Position numbers and translations under genes: made by a program. This document shows, piece after piece, positions 29,769 to 37,020 of a stretch of DNA of 64,000 bases (position 1 is its first letter; the number at the start of each line of letters is the position of its first letter). The stretch is taken from the NCBI GenBank assembly GCA_026129745.1, contig JAHCHL010000001.1, positions 248,001 through 312,000 on the forward strand, read 5' to 3'. This stretch comes from Fimbriimonadales bacterium (GTDB lineage Bacteria; Armatimonadota; Fimbriimonadia; Fimbriimonadales; ATM1). The notes beneath the pieces are model-generated. The model saw only the letters and a program-made list of their open reading frames with translations. It was not told where the DNA came from and made no database searches.

Positions 29769-30437
29769 CTATTGGTTCGCTTCCTGGAGCCTCTTGATGT
29801 GGCTATGTTGCTCGTCAATGTACTCCCTCCATGTTAGAAATTTGAACTTCGCAAGCGTTCTATCTTCTGGGATTGCAACACCCTTGACTCCAGATTCCTC
29901 AAGTTCCGGCAGCATTTTCGTAAGTTCAGATGCCCAATACTCATGGCGCTGGATGCCACGCGGCTGAGGCAAATTACTTGGCCATCTCGCTGCCAGCGTC
30001 ACTTGAACAACTGGACGAACAAACGTGACAAGCTTGGGTCCGCTATCAGTATCTGCAACGGCGAAGCCAATTCCCACTTCAGCTCCTGCCTTTGAAACAT
30101 ACATTTGCGTTATGGAAGTCAAGCGTTGGCCTTCAAATTCCTCGATGACAGGTGCTCCCTGTTCCACGAAGTCTTGCCGTTCGGCTCCCCAAGTACACGC
30201 CCAGAATCGCTTCAAACTATCGCTCGTCAAACCACATAACTCGATTTCCTCTTTGCGCAGAAGTTGCAAAATTGTCTCGGCGTCACCCTCTGCGAATGCA
30301 CCGAGGGCGACTCTTGCGATTGCCTCCCGACTCGGACTTCGCAGGAGAATGAATGCAACGATCAGTACTATAAGCACTCCGACAGCAGAAAACACGATCC
30401 AATTTCGGCTCGGAAGCGTTGCTTGTTTGCTACCCAT
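29769..30437 (-). CDS. Single-pass membrane protein of unknown function
   Basis: 222 residues from the ATG at 30437; the long upstream frame is antisense to the Cys-rich gene. One TM (IVFSAVGVLIVLIVAFILL, residues about 13-32) then a soluble outer domain that starts with IARVALGAFAEGDAETILQL, like an NTF2/SnoaL-type N-terminal helix. Overlaps the Cys-rich gene by 8 bp. Last gene of a four-gene operon; role unknown. Confidence 0.75.
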   Translation of the reverse strand: MGSKQATLPSRNWIVFSAVGVLIVLIVAFILLRSPSREAIARVALGAFAEGDAETILQLLRKEEIELCGLTSDSLKRFWACTWGAERQDFVEQGAPVIEEFEGQRLTSITQMYVSKAGAEVGIGFAVADTDSGPKLVTFVRPVVQVTLAARWPSNLPQPRGIQRHEYWASELTKMLPELEESGVKGVAIPEDRTLAKFKFLTWREYIDEQHSHIKRLQEANQ

Positions 30438-30771
30438 AGCATTTATGATCGTTTCCGCAAACAGACATCCCGGTCCATTCGGCAATGCACTCAGCTTGCC
30501 ATTGATTGTTGCAGCATTCCCAGCGGCCAGTGAACTGTCTGCAATCGAACGCAGATTCATAGCAACAGTACCCATACTGCCAGCCCTTCGGGCCAGCACA
30601 TGGATTCGATTCTGCGCAGTTCGGTGAACCGCCACAGTTAGGGCCCAATGTCGGCTCCGGAAGGAATCCGCAAACTGGCGGCAACTGCCCTTCTCCGAAG
30701 GTGAAAGCCAGCATGATTGCAAACGGGAAAGAGAATAGAGTTAACTTTGCCCATCTAACTATTGGTTTCAT
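30430..30771 (-). CDS. Exported 12-cysteine peptide
   Basis: 113 residues from MKPIVRWAKLTLF at 30771. Residues 1-26 are a signal sequence. The mature part (~80 residues) has 12 Cys, rich in Gly/Asn/Glu/Trp, with CC pairs (YCCYES, WECCNN), which suggests a disulphide-knotted secreted protein. No family recognised. It sits between a pseudopilin gene and a membrane protein gene with tight spacing (16 bp, 8-bp overlap). Confidence 0.75.
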   Translation of the reverse strand: MKPIVRWAKLTLFSFPFAIMLAFTFGEGQLPPVCGFLPEPTLGPNCGGSPNCAESNPCAGPKGWQYGYCCYESAFDCRQFTGRWECCNNQWQAECIAEWTGMSVCGNDHKCYG

Positions 30772-30787
30772 ATCCTTCCTCCATATT

Positions 30788-31384
30788 TCACTCAGGGACA
30801 TCTGAATAGAAGTGCAATAGGAAAGCATTGCCCGTGCGACTTCTGTTGACTACTTCACCTGATAGAAGAATTGCAAGCGCTCGTTTAGAAACAAACGGTG
30901 CTCGCATATGAGTTCCAGGCGGATTGCAATACGGATCGATAAAGACGACTGCATTTTGGCGGTATGTCGCTAAGTATGTATGGTAATCGATGTTCGTGTG
31001 CCCATGAAGATACATCGGATCATAAAAGCCGGGACCGTAAGTTATCCAGCCAGGAATTGTAGTCGGTCCTGAATCAAAAATGGTTTTGTCAAATGGAAAC
31101 GGCGATTCCCAGGCAGACGGTCGAAGCCCAAGCAGCGTGTCCTGAAAGTGCCTACCAGGTGCCAGTCCGAGCTTATAGAAGTCATAAGTTCCATCCGATC
31201 CATCGTGTTCGAGTCGATAAACCTCCAACGCTGCGTACAGCTGCCTCATTTTTTGGATTGATGTTGAAACTTTTGCTGATCTCTTTGCAGATGATATAAT
31301 CGGCATAAGAATTGCAGCAACGACGGCAATAATCACCAACACGATCATTGCTTCAACTATAGTAAACCCAGAAGGTCTCTTCAA
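30788..31384 (-). CDS. Type II secretion/type IV pilin-like pseudopilin
   Basis: 198 residues. The N-terminus RPSGFTIVEAMIVLVIIAVV is the prepilin cleavage site (G^FTIVE, Glu+5) followed by the hydrophobic N-methylation helix. Then SAKVSTSIQKMRQLYAALEVY, typical of pseudopilins such as GspG/DUF1559-like. It would be processed by PilD and inserted in a pilus-like fibre. Overlaps the upstream gene by 4 bp (ATGA), so translation is coupled. Confidence 0.9.
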   Translation of the reverse strand: MKRPSGFTIVEAMIVLVIIAVVAAILMPIISSAKRSAKVSTSIQKMRQLYAALEVYRLEHDGSDGTYDFYKLGLAPGRHFQDTLLGLRPSAWESPFPFDKTIFDSGPTTIPGWITYGPGFYDPMYLHGHTNIDYHTYLATYRQNAVVFIDPYCNPPGTHMRAPFVSKRALAILLSGEVVNRSRTGNAFLLHFYSDVPE

Positions 31385-31965
31385 TTGAATCGTTCTCCAA
31401 GAAACTCTGCAATGGGCTCGCCAACGTCAGGCACTCGAACAATACGACCTTCGTCGTCCAACTCCGCAGCCTGCATGCTGCCTTTGAAAAGCCCAAGGGT
31501 CGCATCTCCGAAATCGCTTGCAATCACAATCCTTACGTTGTCAGTATCGTCGAGCCAAGACCGAGGCAATTCACGTTCGTCGCCGTAATACAGGACCAAG
31601 ACAGGCTTTGAGCGGGCAGCGGCGGCCGCGTGCTGGACCTCTTCGGGTCCATTGCAGGGCACGCACCGGAGGGCTACTACAAAACTGAACTGCGGTATCT
31701 CCGCTCCCTTCATGTCGGATTGAGGAATTTTGACTCGCTTGCCAATGAGGTCCCGGTTCCAAGCTGAGTCGCCACATGGTTTGATGCTCTGCGGTTTGGA
31801 AACGGGACCTTCCCACATGCTGGGCCAGGCCATCCAGAGCCCAACATATCCAAGCCCCAGAGTGAGCCATGGAACCGCTAAAGATAGGCCACTCAATAAC
31901 GCGCCTGCCTTCGTTGCAGGCTCTAACCTTAAGCTTGACCTGTCACTAATCTTCACCAATGACAA
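31381..31965 (-). CDS. Membrane-anchored protein with CxxC (thioredoxin-like candidate)
   Basis: 194 residues. One TM at about 25-48 (LSGLSLAVPWLTLGLGYVGL). The outer domain has VVALRCVPCNGPEEVQHAA, a CxxC at the start of a helix, then SKPVLVLYYGDERELPRSW and a strand/helix alternation that fits a thioredoxin-like fold; identity is uncertain. First gene of the operon with the pseudopilin and the 12-Cys peptide. A redox role in folding that peptide is an inference. Confidence 0.7.
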   Translation of the reverse strand: MSLVKISDRSSLRLEPATKAGALLSGLSLAVPWLTLGLGYVGLWMAWPSMWEGPVSKPQSIKPCGDSAWNRDLIGKRVKIPQSDMKGAEIPQFSFVVALRCVPCNGPEEVQHAAAAARSKPVLVLYYGDERELPRSWLDDTDNVRIVIASDFGDATLGLFKGSMQAAELDDEGRIVRVPDVGEPIAEFLGERFN

Positions 31966-32210
31966 TTGTAACCGAGATCAATTACACACACACACACACA
32001 GCGACATGAAACTAGTATAAATACTGGGTCAGTTTCTCATTGGGGTGTGCTCGAGGGACTCCATAGCTCCGAATCAACTCATGCTGAAACTGCATTGTTC
32101 CGACTCTGGTGCCAACTGACCGCATGACTTAGTATCCAGATACGTAAACCATGCAGGACTCTCTTCAAATCCATAGAAATTCTCTCCTACATTACGGAGT
32201 AAATTGGAAA
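31966..32210. other. Divergent intergenic region with (AC)n repeat
   Basis: About 245 bp between divergent genes. It contains a short (AC)8-type run at 31984-32000 and an AT-rich CTAGTATAAATACTGG at about 32010-32028 that may serve as a -10 element in the plus direction. No gene seen. Confidence 0.4.
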
Positions 32211-32609
32211 ATGTCAAATGCAAAACTGACTCATGAATGTATCATTTCGATGCCCAACGAGGGCGGATCGGGCGCGAAGGTGCTCGAAGCCATCGCCGGG
32301 GCGGGCGTCAACGTCGTCGGGCTGGTCGGCTATGGAGCTGGGCCAACGCAAGCGTTCATACATTTGTTGACCGACAACCCGAGCCAGTCGTGCACTGTCC
32401 TTCAAAACGCGGGCCTAAATTGTGAATGCCACGAATGTGTGACGGTCGAGCTGCCGAACAAGGTAGGCGCGATGGCAAAAGCCATGCGGAAACTCGCAGA
32501 CGCCGGCATTAGCGTCGAGCATTGCTATGGATCGGCGCTTGGCTCCGGTCCTGCTCTTTGCGTGCTGAAGACGAGCGACAACGCCAAGGCCGCGCCGTTG
32601 CTTGCATAA
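32211..32609 (+). CDS. Tandem ACT-like domain protein
   Basis: 132 residues from the ATG at 32211. Two ACT-like halves: the first (about 5-65) with NEGGSGAKVLEAIAGAGVNV and the second with VTVELPNKVGAMAKAMRKLA, DAGISVEHCYGS. The pattern beta-alpha-beta-beta-alpha-beta with Gly/Asn turns is typical of ACT domains that bind small molecules such as amino acids. No enzymatic domain is attached, so it is likely a stand-alone regulator. Monocistronic. Confidence 0.85.
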   Translation: MSNAKLTHECIISMPNEGGSGAKVLEAIAGAGVNVVGLVGYGAGPTQAFIHLLTDNPSQSCTVLQNAGLNCECHECVTVELPNKVGAMAKAMRKLADAGISVEHCYGSALGSGPALCVLKTSDNAKAAPLLA

Positions 32610-32620
32610 ACTCCGAAACG

Positions 32621-33379
32621 TTACAACTTGGACATCCGCACGAGCGGATCAACGCCCCGCAACATCATTCCCTGTCCGCGACTGTGATGGGTGTCAACAG
32701 TGGGCAAATCGTCGGCGGCGCGCATTTGCACAAGCCAGTTTCTTCTTGGTCGGTCGCTTGTATTCAGTCCGCTGCCATGAATCGTCAAATAGCTGAAAAT
32801 CAACACATCTCCCGAATTGACTTCGCACGGCAACGCATTTTCGATTGAGAACTCTTTCGGATCAAGATAGTTCGTACCGGTTATAGTGTCGAGCTTTCCA
32901 CTCTTATGGGAACCTGGAACAACGCGCAAGCACCCATTCTCAATTGTCGCATCATCGAAGTGAAACATCGCAGCGAGCATCGTGTCTTTCTCGTGTGGGA
33001 AGTAAGGATAGTCTTGATGCATAGGAAATGGTGCGCCCGATTCAGGCGGCTTCACAATAAGCTTCGTGTGATGCAGTTGGATGTTAGGACCGATCAATTC
33101 TTCAACAACATCGAGCACTTTGTCGCAACTAACAAGCAAACGAGAAAATGCTGCAGAATGAAACTGCGGATCATGAATGCCGTTTATATCGAGTTTTGCG
33201 CGTTCTTCAGGTGAAACGAAATCGCCACCCCAAAAGAAACTGGTTCCCGCCTGAACATCCTTTGCCCGCTGAACAACCGCGTCGGACTCTCGACGCATCT
33301 CCTCGATCTGCTCCCACGTCATCGCGTTTCGCACGATGACGAAACCGTCCCTCTCGTAATCTTCCCTCATTGTCGCCAT
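32621..33379 (-). CDS. Phytanoyl-CoA dioxygenase (PhyH) family protein
   Basis: 252 residues. Fe(II)/2-oxoglutarate oxygenase of the PhyH family. HQDYPYFPHE supplies the HxD pair, DVLIFSYLTIHGSGLN the distal His, and RRNWLVQM the 2OG-binding Arg region. The start has DYERDGFVIVRNAMTWEQIE. It hydroxylates a small molecule or lipid; the substrate is unknown. Length is normal. Adjacent genes give no pathway clue. Confidence 0.92.
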   Translation of the reverse strand: MATMREDYERDGFVIVRNAMTWEQIEEMRRESDAVVQRAKDVQAGTSFFWGGDFVSPEERAKLDINGIHDPQFHSAAFSRLLVSCDKVLDVVEELIGPNIQLHHTKLIVKPPESGAPFPMHQDYPYFPHEKDTMLAAMFHFDDATIENGCLRVVPGSHKSGKLDTITGTNYLDPKEFSIENALPCEVNSGDVLIFSYLTIHGSGLNTSDRPRRNWLVQMRAADDLPTVDTHHSRGQGMMLRGVDPLVRMSKL

Positions 33380-33400
33380 AACTATATTTTACACAAGGAG

Positions 33401-33430
33401 TGCGCCGGCGATTTCGCAATCGCCGGCGCA
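33401..33430 (-). terminator. Hairpin after lipoprotein gene
   Basis: TGCGCCGGCGATT (33401-33413) pairs with AATCGCCGGCGCA (33418-33430), a perfect 13-bp stem with loop TCGC. It is 20 bp beyond the lipoprotein stop. No real T-run follows, but the stem is very strong. Confidence 0.6.
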
Positions 33431-33449
33431 TTCGACCAATCAGCAAACG

Positions 33450-34391
33450 TTAGATCCGACGCATCGTAGTCCGGATGCTGCCGCTGCTTTGACCATTGGG
33501 GCCAGCTGGCATCGGCGCAGTTCCTTCCATCGCAACGAGCGTTCCGTTCCTCGGGTCGATCCACATGAACATCGTTTGCGGCCGGCCGCCCTCTTCTAAC
33601 TTGACTTCGAGCTTTAGGGACTGGACGCCGTTCTTTTGTTCCGCGGCGAGTACCTTATAAGTGCTCTTGAGAGTTTGACCTTGCACCGATTGCTCTGTTG
33701 TGTAAGAGTCGCCGATTCTTACCGGCCCCTCGGGGAAAGTCGCAGTCGCGCCGCCGAGTCCTCCAAGTGCTTGCTCAAATCCGGGAGGCCCGCCTTCGGT
33801 CTTTACAGAAACAGTCTTCCCCATTTCGTCTAACACATAAACGACTGCGATGGACTTCAACATGTCTTCGATTTGCTTCCGCTGCTCCGGTGGAGCCTGT
33901 GCGAACATCGGCATTGAGATGTCTTCGAACGTCATGCGCATGGTTGTGTTGCCATTCTTAGAGTCGACAACGGACATTCTCACCTTCGCATCCATCGCGC
34001 CCATCGCTGCCTGTTGGCCGCCGCCTTCTGGCTTGATCGCCAATTCGTACCGGAAGCTCTCGCCCTTGTTCGGCTTGAGTCGCAGCAGATAGCCACCCGT
34101 CGTTGGCGGGGCCGCTGCGTTTGAGCCCTTCGGCGGCGTGTTGTTGCTCGCTGCAGGCGGATTGGTGGCTGGTGGCTGCCCTGTCGGCGCCTTCTGTTCG
34201 GTTTCGGTCGGCTTTTCGCCCGGCTCACCAGGCCCGACTTCGGTCGTTACGCTTGGTGTCGATTCCGTACTGGCGACCGCTCCTTGGTCGTTCGTAGCGG
34301 GCTTCTCAATCGTGGTGGTCGTCGATTCACCTGCGCAGCCGACAGCAACCGCGAGAGCGGCCGCAATAATCAAAAAGTGCACATTCTTCAT
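33450..34391 (-). CDS. Lipoprotein with Pro/Thr-rich linker
   Basis: 313 residues. Signal II ends ALAVAVGCAGE (lipobox, Cys at about 19). A low-complexity region to about residue 95 (Pro/Thr/Ala/Asn) tethers a beta-rich domain from YLLRLKPNKGESFRYEL onward, with PEGPVRIGDSYTTEQSV and DPRNGTLVAMEG. This resembles DUF6263-like domains. GGAGAAACTG precedes the ATG. It is anchored in a membrane; role unknown. It borders the accessory island. Confidence 0.82.
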   Translation of the reverse strand: MKNVHFLIIAAALAVAVGCAGESTTTTIEKPATNDQGAVASTESTPSVTTEVGPGEPGEKPTETEQKAPTGQPPATNPPAASNNTPPKGSNAAAPPTTGGYLLRLKPNKGESFRYELAIKPEGGGQQAAMGAMDAKVRMSVVDSKNGNTTMRMTFEDISMPMFAQAPPEQRKQIEDMLKSIAVVYVLDEMGKTVSVKTEGGPPGFEQALGGLGGATATFPEGPVRIGDSYTTEQSVQGQTLKSTYKVLAAEQKNGVQSLKLEVKLEEGGRPQTMFMWIDPRNGTLVAMEGTAPMPAGPNGQSSGSIRTTMRRI

Positions 34392-34706
34392 CAGTTTCTC
34401 CAGCGCTCGATCCGCGCCTCGTTAGATTATGGTCTCTTTTCTAACGCTCGCCAGCATCCGAGGGTCTCACCCCGCCGGAAAGATGGGGACAACGGCCTGA
34501 CGACTCTGGTTGATTTGGCAGGAGTGGTGAAGGCTTTTGCTCGCTCGAAATCTGCCAGTTGGAGAGGTGCCCGCCTCGTGGGTGAAGTTTGCTATGGAGG
34601 TCGTCTTTGCTATTATTGATGGTCGTATAGCGGCGCCTGCTTTCGCTTCCTTGGCATTTGAGGACTGGGAGTGGGCGGAGGGTTCCTCAATTAGTAACAG
34701 TAATCA
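34392..34706. other. Left edge of the accessory island; no gene seen
   Basis: About 315 bp. The lipoprotein promoter region on the minus strand occupies the first ~50 bp (CATAAT at about 34429). The rest has an open frame on the plus strand (34537-34938) that is antisense to the QueD-like gene beyond 34707 and has no recognisable protein, so I leave it uncalled. The left end of the island is probably inside this stretch. Confidence 0.35.
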
Positions 34707-35072
34707 TCATTCCGCCGGAGTCAACGTGGCCCGGAGTGAAGGTTCCATAAACCTCCACGTGACAATGGAGTGGGAAAAGCGCTTGGTTCTGTCCCAAATC
34801 CACCTCTCTATGTTGATCGACTTCGGCCTCCACAACGGAGGTTTGTCATTGAGACCCCGACGGTCCGGTCGGTCGAGAATGGACTCGAAGCGCGCTTTGA
34901 CCTCCATGAAGTCCAAGGCCCTGCCTGATGAGGGATAAACTAACCCATCCACGTACCGGCAGACTCGAAAAGAATGCCGGTTTAGACCTCCGCACTGATG
35001 GCCTACATGACATCGAGGCAACCAGCTTGGGACTTCGAAGGTGAACTCTTTGAAGAATTCACACCGAGACAC
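34707..35072 (-). CDS. Degenerate QueD/6-carboxytetrahydropterin synthase homologue
   Basis: 121 residues, the same length as E. coli QueD, GTG start. Colinear with QueD from FFKEFTFE through GHQCGGLNRHSF, GRALDFMEVKARFESILDR, PDRRGLND and NIERWIWDRTKRF. QueD makes 6-carboxytetrahydropterin on the path to preQ0. Here key positions differ: of zinc ligands H16/H31/H33, only H33 remains (S16, N31); Cys27 and Asp70 remain but catalytic His71 is Arg. It is therefore a pseudoenzyme or a decaying gene. It is divergent from nurA, 94 bp away. Comparison with QueD is from memory. Confidence 0.75.
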   Translation of the reverse strand: MSRCEFFKEFTFEVPSWLPRCHVGHQCGGLNRHSFRVCRYVDGLVYPSSGRALDFMEVKARFESILDRPDRRGLNDKPPLWRPKSINIERWIWDRTKRFSHSIVTWRFMEPSLRATLTPAE

Positions 35073-35101
35073 GAGTTACCAGGCAATTCATTACATCGGA
35101 A

Positions 35102-35130
35102 CTGACTTTCTCGGCTACGAATTGTATAAT
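35102..35130 (+). promoter_or_regulatory. Promoter of the nurA-herA operon
   Basis: TATAAT at 35125-35130 (full -10 consensus) with CTGACT at 35102-35107 (4 of 6 to TTGACA) and a 17-bp spacer. Start of transcription would fall near 35137, leaving a ~30-nt leader with GGAGGG before the ATG at 35167. Confidence 0.8.
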
Positions 35131-35166
35131 ACTTTGGATTTGAATACACGCGTGGAGGGACGGAAT

Positions 35167-37020
35167 ATGTCAACCCTGTCCAACATCTTTGAAAGCTACT
35201 CCGGATCGCTGAAGTTTTCCCGAGGCAAGTACGACGATGCCTATCGATCCAGGGCGAAGAATGCAGCAATCTTCTATGACGACTTTCTGAATAAACTAAT
35301 TTGCCAGTTCCATCCGGCGTTTTCCAGTCAAATGGCGCGAGCCGCATTGCACAGGGATATAGAGGCGTTCTTTGGCTCGGAAAAGCTCGATTTCGTTGCT
35401 ATAGACGGCACTTGCGCGAAAGACACTTTCCAAGACTTTGTAGTCTTCTCGGCGTGTGCATATGGTGCCAAGGGCCAAGTCGCGCTTTCAGAAGATCCGC
35501 CGCAAATCCGATATCAACGGTGGACTATGGAGAAAGATGTTTCCATGGTAGCTTACATGCCGGTACCGTTTGTTGAATTTGCAGACATTGTTGATCCGAG
35601 GTATCAAGAAGAGTCGTTTTGTGCCAGCGAGAGTGAACGCGTTGACATGGCGCGAATTGAAACGCGCATGATGGAGCTAGCCGAAATTTACTTGGCGTAC
35701 AACGTTGCGACATCGTCGAGTATCGAGTCACCGAAAGTGATACTGTTAGACCGGTCATTGAGTGGTATGTTCGCTGATCTGGCCCTAAGTGCACGAGATG
35801 TTCCAATGGTCGGTTACCCTTTTGATGGTAGGGGTTTGACCTACCAGGATGCGGTCATCGCACTCGCCCATCCATTCAACGAGTCAGCCAAGATTCCAAG
35901 TCTGAAGCGGTTCAGGCGTCACACCGCGTTCATAGCTGCCGCGCACTTTCAAAAGTCACAAGAGCTCGACTTGAAGGCCTTGGCCAAAGCCCACGGAATG
36001 GCGATATCCGATTTACACGAAGCGGTCGAAAGGATTACGAAAGATGAGCCGATTGCCGTTGAGTCGGAGATCGCAACCCTGCGATTTCACACTTCTCTAA
36101 ATGCGTCATGGGACTACAGCGTTCGACTGTTTCAGTCGATTTGCAAGAAACTCTTTATGGACAAGGACCAAACGGCGCTATTGTACGAGTCGCCAGATGA
36201 AGATGGTGTTTTACGCCAACGCTGGATGTCGCCGGATGATCTGCGATTTCTCATCGGTGTGGGTTTACGGGCACTCGTGGAGGAGTGTTGGTGTCGCGGG
36301 ATAATGTTGATCGGGATTACAAAGGACTCTTCATCAGCTTACTTCAGCCGGAACTACTTGGGAGTGATGAAGGAGTTAGCTTTCCTCGCAAAAGGTGGGT
36401 ATCCAGACCTCGCAGAGTTGAGCGTTGCACCCCTGCCCTGGACTGATCGGATGTTGCTGGAATTCCTTCCTCACGCAGACTCCGAACTAAAGGCACCTTG
36501 GTCAACTGTTGAATTTGATTCGACCTTTATGACGGTGCGCGTAGTGCAAGAAGCCGACGGAAGGCGCAGGATTCGAGGAGGATATGCGGATGCTGTGGCC
36601 CAAGAGAATTTGTTTGCAAAGTCGTTGGCTCAATTCTTTTTGAGCAGATCAAAGGGTGAGCCTATGGCAGGCCACGTTGTATTTGTGGACAGATTGTTGC
36701 ATCCTATGCTCGACTCCCAGCTCATGCATAACCTGCCCATCGCGAGTCCAGCGATTGGTAACTTATTGGCCTTTTCTCAAGCCACGAATGCAGTACCCAA
36801 TAACAGTCAAAGTATGATGATGTACATTCTCGATGTGCTAACCAGAAACCTGTATCCGGAGATGATCGGTTACCCAGACCCACTCCACAAAGCAGATTGG
36901 GGTGCGAAGACAGTTGGCAGAAAGATGAAGGACATTATTGCATCGTCAACTTTCTCATTTCGCGCCAACCCGTTGGCAAAGACTGCAAGATCAATAAGAG
37001 ACGAAAGGGGTAGAAGGTAA
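35167..37020 (+). CDS. nurA: NurA-domain nuclease
   Basis: 617 residues from ATG 35167 (GGAGGG 7 nt upstream, just after the promoter); the frame extends to 35041 but overlaps the divergent gene. NurA features: LDFVAIDGTCAKD (first catalytic Asp), ILLDRSLSGM (second Asp), LIGITKDSSSAYF, and a C-terminal IGYPDPLHKADWGAK like the 'GYPxPLxxADxxA' end. NurA is a 5'-3' nuclease that works with HerA. It is larger than archaeal NurA (~350), with an added middle region. The stop overlaps herA (TAATG). Confidence 0.85.
   Translation: MSTLSNIFESYSGSLKFSRGKYDDAYRSRAKNAAIFYDDFLNKLICQFHPAFSSQMARAALHRDIEAFFGSEKLDFVAIDGTCAKDTFQDFVVFSACAYGAKGQVALSEDPPQIRYQRWTMEKDVSMVAYMPVPFVEFADIVDPRYQEESFCASESERVDMARIETRMMELAEIYLAYNVATSSSIESPKVILLDRSLSGMFADLALSARDVPMVGYPFDGRGLTYQDAVIALAHPFNESAKIPSLKRFRRHTAFIAAAHFQKSQELDLKALAKAHGMAISDLHEAVERITKDEPIAVESEIATLRFHTSLNASWDYSVRLFQSICKKLFMDKDQTALLYESPDEDGVLRQRWMSPDDLRFLIGVGLRALVEECWCRGIMLIGITKDSSSAYFSRNYLGVMKELAFLAKGGYPDLAELSVAPLPWTDRMLLEFLPHADSELKAPWSTVEFDSTFMTVRVVQEADGRRRIRGGYADAVAQENLFAKSLAQFFLSRSKGEPMAGHVVFVDRLLHPMLDSQLMHNLPIASPAIGNLLAFSQATNAVPNNSQSMMMYILDVLTRNLYPEMIGYPDPLHKADWGAKTVGRKMKDIIASSTFSFRANPLAKTARSIRDERGRR

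Noticed and set aside
31984-32000. (AC)n microsatellite as a phase-variation switch
   Set aside because: Short, and far from a start codon; no evident promoter spacing that it could alter.
34392-34700. Transposase or integrase remnants at the island edge
   Set aside because: No IS-type catalytic motif, terminal repeat or att-like duplication could be found.
34537-34938. Plus-strand 133-codon open frame
   Set aside because: Overlaps the QueD-like gene antisense, no ribosome site, no recognisable family.
35041-35166. Extended nurA start at 35041
   Set aside because: The extension would include the promoter and overlap the divergent QueD-like gene; ATG 35167 has GGAGGG.
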